NCBI GenBank assembly: GCA_014804775.1
Contig: JAAUZB010000020.1
Location: 22,060-55,375 of the forward strand
DNA from: Roseburia sp.
Lineage (GTDB): Bacteria > Bacillota > Clostridia > Lachnospirales > Lachnospiraceae
Direction: 5' to 3'
Length of the DNA: 33,316 bases
Shown: positions 32,834 through 33,316 of the stretch, in pieces
How the letters are laid out: each line of letters begins with the position of its first letter
Position numbering within the stretch: position 1 is the first letter of the stretch
Position numbers and translations under genes: made by a program
The notes under the pieces: model-generated
Seen by the model: the letters and a program-made list of their open reading frames with translations, nothing else
What the model was told of the DNA's origin: nothing
Database searches by the model: none

Positions 32834-33316
32834 ATGGTAATAAAAAATGTCAGTCTGGAGACAGTCTGCGGGATCACAAGTAAGATACCGGAAAATCCGT
32901 ATTACGAGGTGGCCTTTGCCGGAAAATCAAACGTGGGAAAATCATCGCTGATCAACGCACTGATGAACCGCAAATCTCTGGCAAGGACTTCATCACAGCC
33001 GGGAAAGACGCAGACGATTAATTTTTACAATATCAACGACGCAATGTATCTGGTAGATCTGCCGGGATACGGTTATGCGAAGGCATCGGAAGAGGTCCGG
33101 GCAAAATGGGGGAAGATGGTGGAGCATTATCTGCACAAGTCCCAAAAACTTCGGGCTGTGTTTCTTCTCATTGACATCCGCCATGAGCCGTCGGCAAATG
33201 ACAGGATGATGTATGAGTGGATGACGCATCAGGGATATGCTCCTATCGTCATTGCCACTAAGCTGGATAAGATCAAACGGAGTCAGATACAGAAAAATAT
33301 CAAGATTATTCGCGAG
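32834..33316 (+). CDS. engB: Ribosome-biogenesis GTP-binding protein EngB (YsxC), partial
   Basis: First 161 codons of a GTPase of about 200 residues needed for 50S subunit assembly; it runs off the window end with no stop. G1 is AGKSNVGKSS around 29-38, the switch region SQPGKTQTINFY contains the conserved Thr, G3 is DLPGYGYA and G4 is TKLDK near 141-145. ATG 32834 is preceded by AGAGGGGAT. It begins 27 bases after lon, the usual Firmicute neighbour. Confidence 0.95.
   Translation, partial: MVIKNVSLETVCGITSKIPENPYYEVAFAGKSNVGKSSLINALMNRKSLARTSSQPGKTQTINFYNINDAMYLVDLPGYGYAKASEEVRAKWGKMVEHYLHKSQKLRAVFLLIDIRHEPSANDRMMYEWMTHQGYAPIVIATKLDKIKRSQIQKNIKIIRE

Overview
The window (33,316 bases, moderate GC) looks like a chromosomal segment from an anaerobic, spore-forming Firmicute, most likely of the Lachnospiraceae / Clostridium cluster XIVa type. 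The evidence is an alpha/beta-type small acid-soluble spore protein, strong AGGAGG-type ribosome binding sites, tRNA genes without encoded CCA, a THF riboswitch in front of folT, an aldo/keto reductase carrying ferredoxin-type clusters, and the Firmicute gene order tig-clpP-clpX-lon-engB. The genus call is inference only. I see no insertion sequence, prophage, integrase or CRISPR array.

Layout. (1) 1-2829: the C-terminal end of a membrane protein cut by the window edge, a zinc-metalloprotease-like lipoprotein and a small P-loop kinase, all on +. (2) 2849-3393: a tRNA cluster (Gly-Arg-His-Gln-Lys) behind a good sigma-A promoter. (3) 3438-7822: a tetrahydrofolate riboswitch, the folate ECF S component FolT, a large two-module FtsX-type permease that overlaps folT by 4 bases, and its ABC ATPase. 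(4) 7854-8353: a small PGDYG-like gene that appears to share a transcript with tRNA-Leu and its terminator. A small hypothetical gene lies opposite (8372-8662). (5) 8875-15388: a complete oligopeptide ABC importer operon (oppABCDF), led by an untranslated region that can form competing antiterminator and terminator hairpins. (6) 15439-19632: a coiled-coil protein of unknown function, an oligoendopeptidase F, an Fe-S aldo/keto reductase and a DUF1653 protein. (7) 19664-21030: a CYTH phosphatase-like protein (-), a DJ-1/PfpI protein (+) and a spore SASP (-), the last two separated by a symmetrical terminator. (8) 21155-24992: a promoter, a 44-codon leader ORF, an intrinsic terminator and two half-transporters forming a heterodimeric multidrug-type ABC exporter. 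This resembles the Bacillus bmrB-bmrC-bmrD attenuation arrangement. (9) 25083-27029: a type I pullulanase. (10) 27050-33316: trigger factor, ClpP, ClpX, Lon and the start of the ribosome-assembly GTPase EngB.

How the genes relate. Peptide uptake (opp) is followed by an intracellular oligopeptidase (pepF), which could degrade imported peptides. Folate uptake is under folate control. The last block is the housekeeping folding and proteolysis module. The most interesting content is regulatory RNA: three separate leader regions (folT, oppA, ABC exporter) each show specific structures that could switch downstream expression, and the tRNA cluster has hairpins in several spacers. Stretches over 300 bases without an annotated large gene are 2830-3594 (tRNAs and riboswitch), 8663-9068 (promoters and opp leader) and 21031-21461 (exporter leader). 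All three are accounted for.
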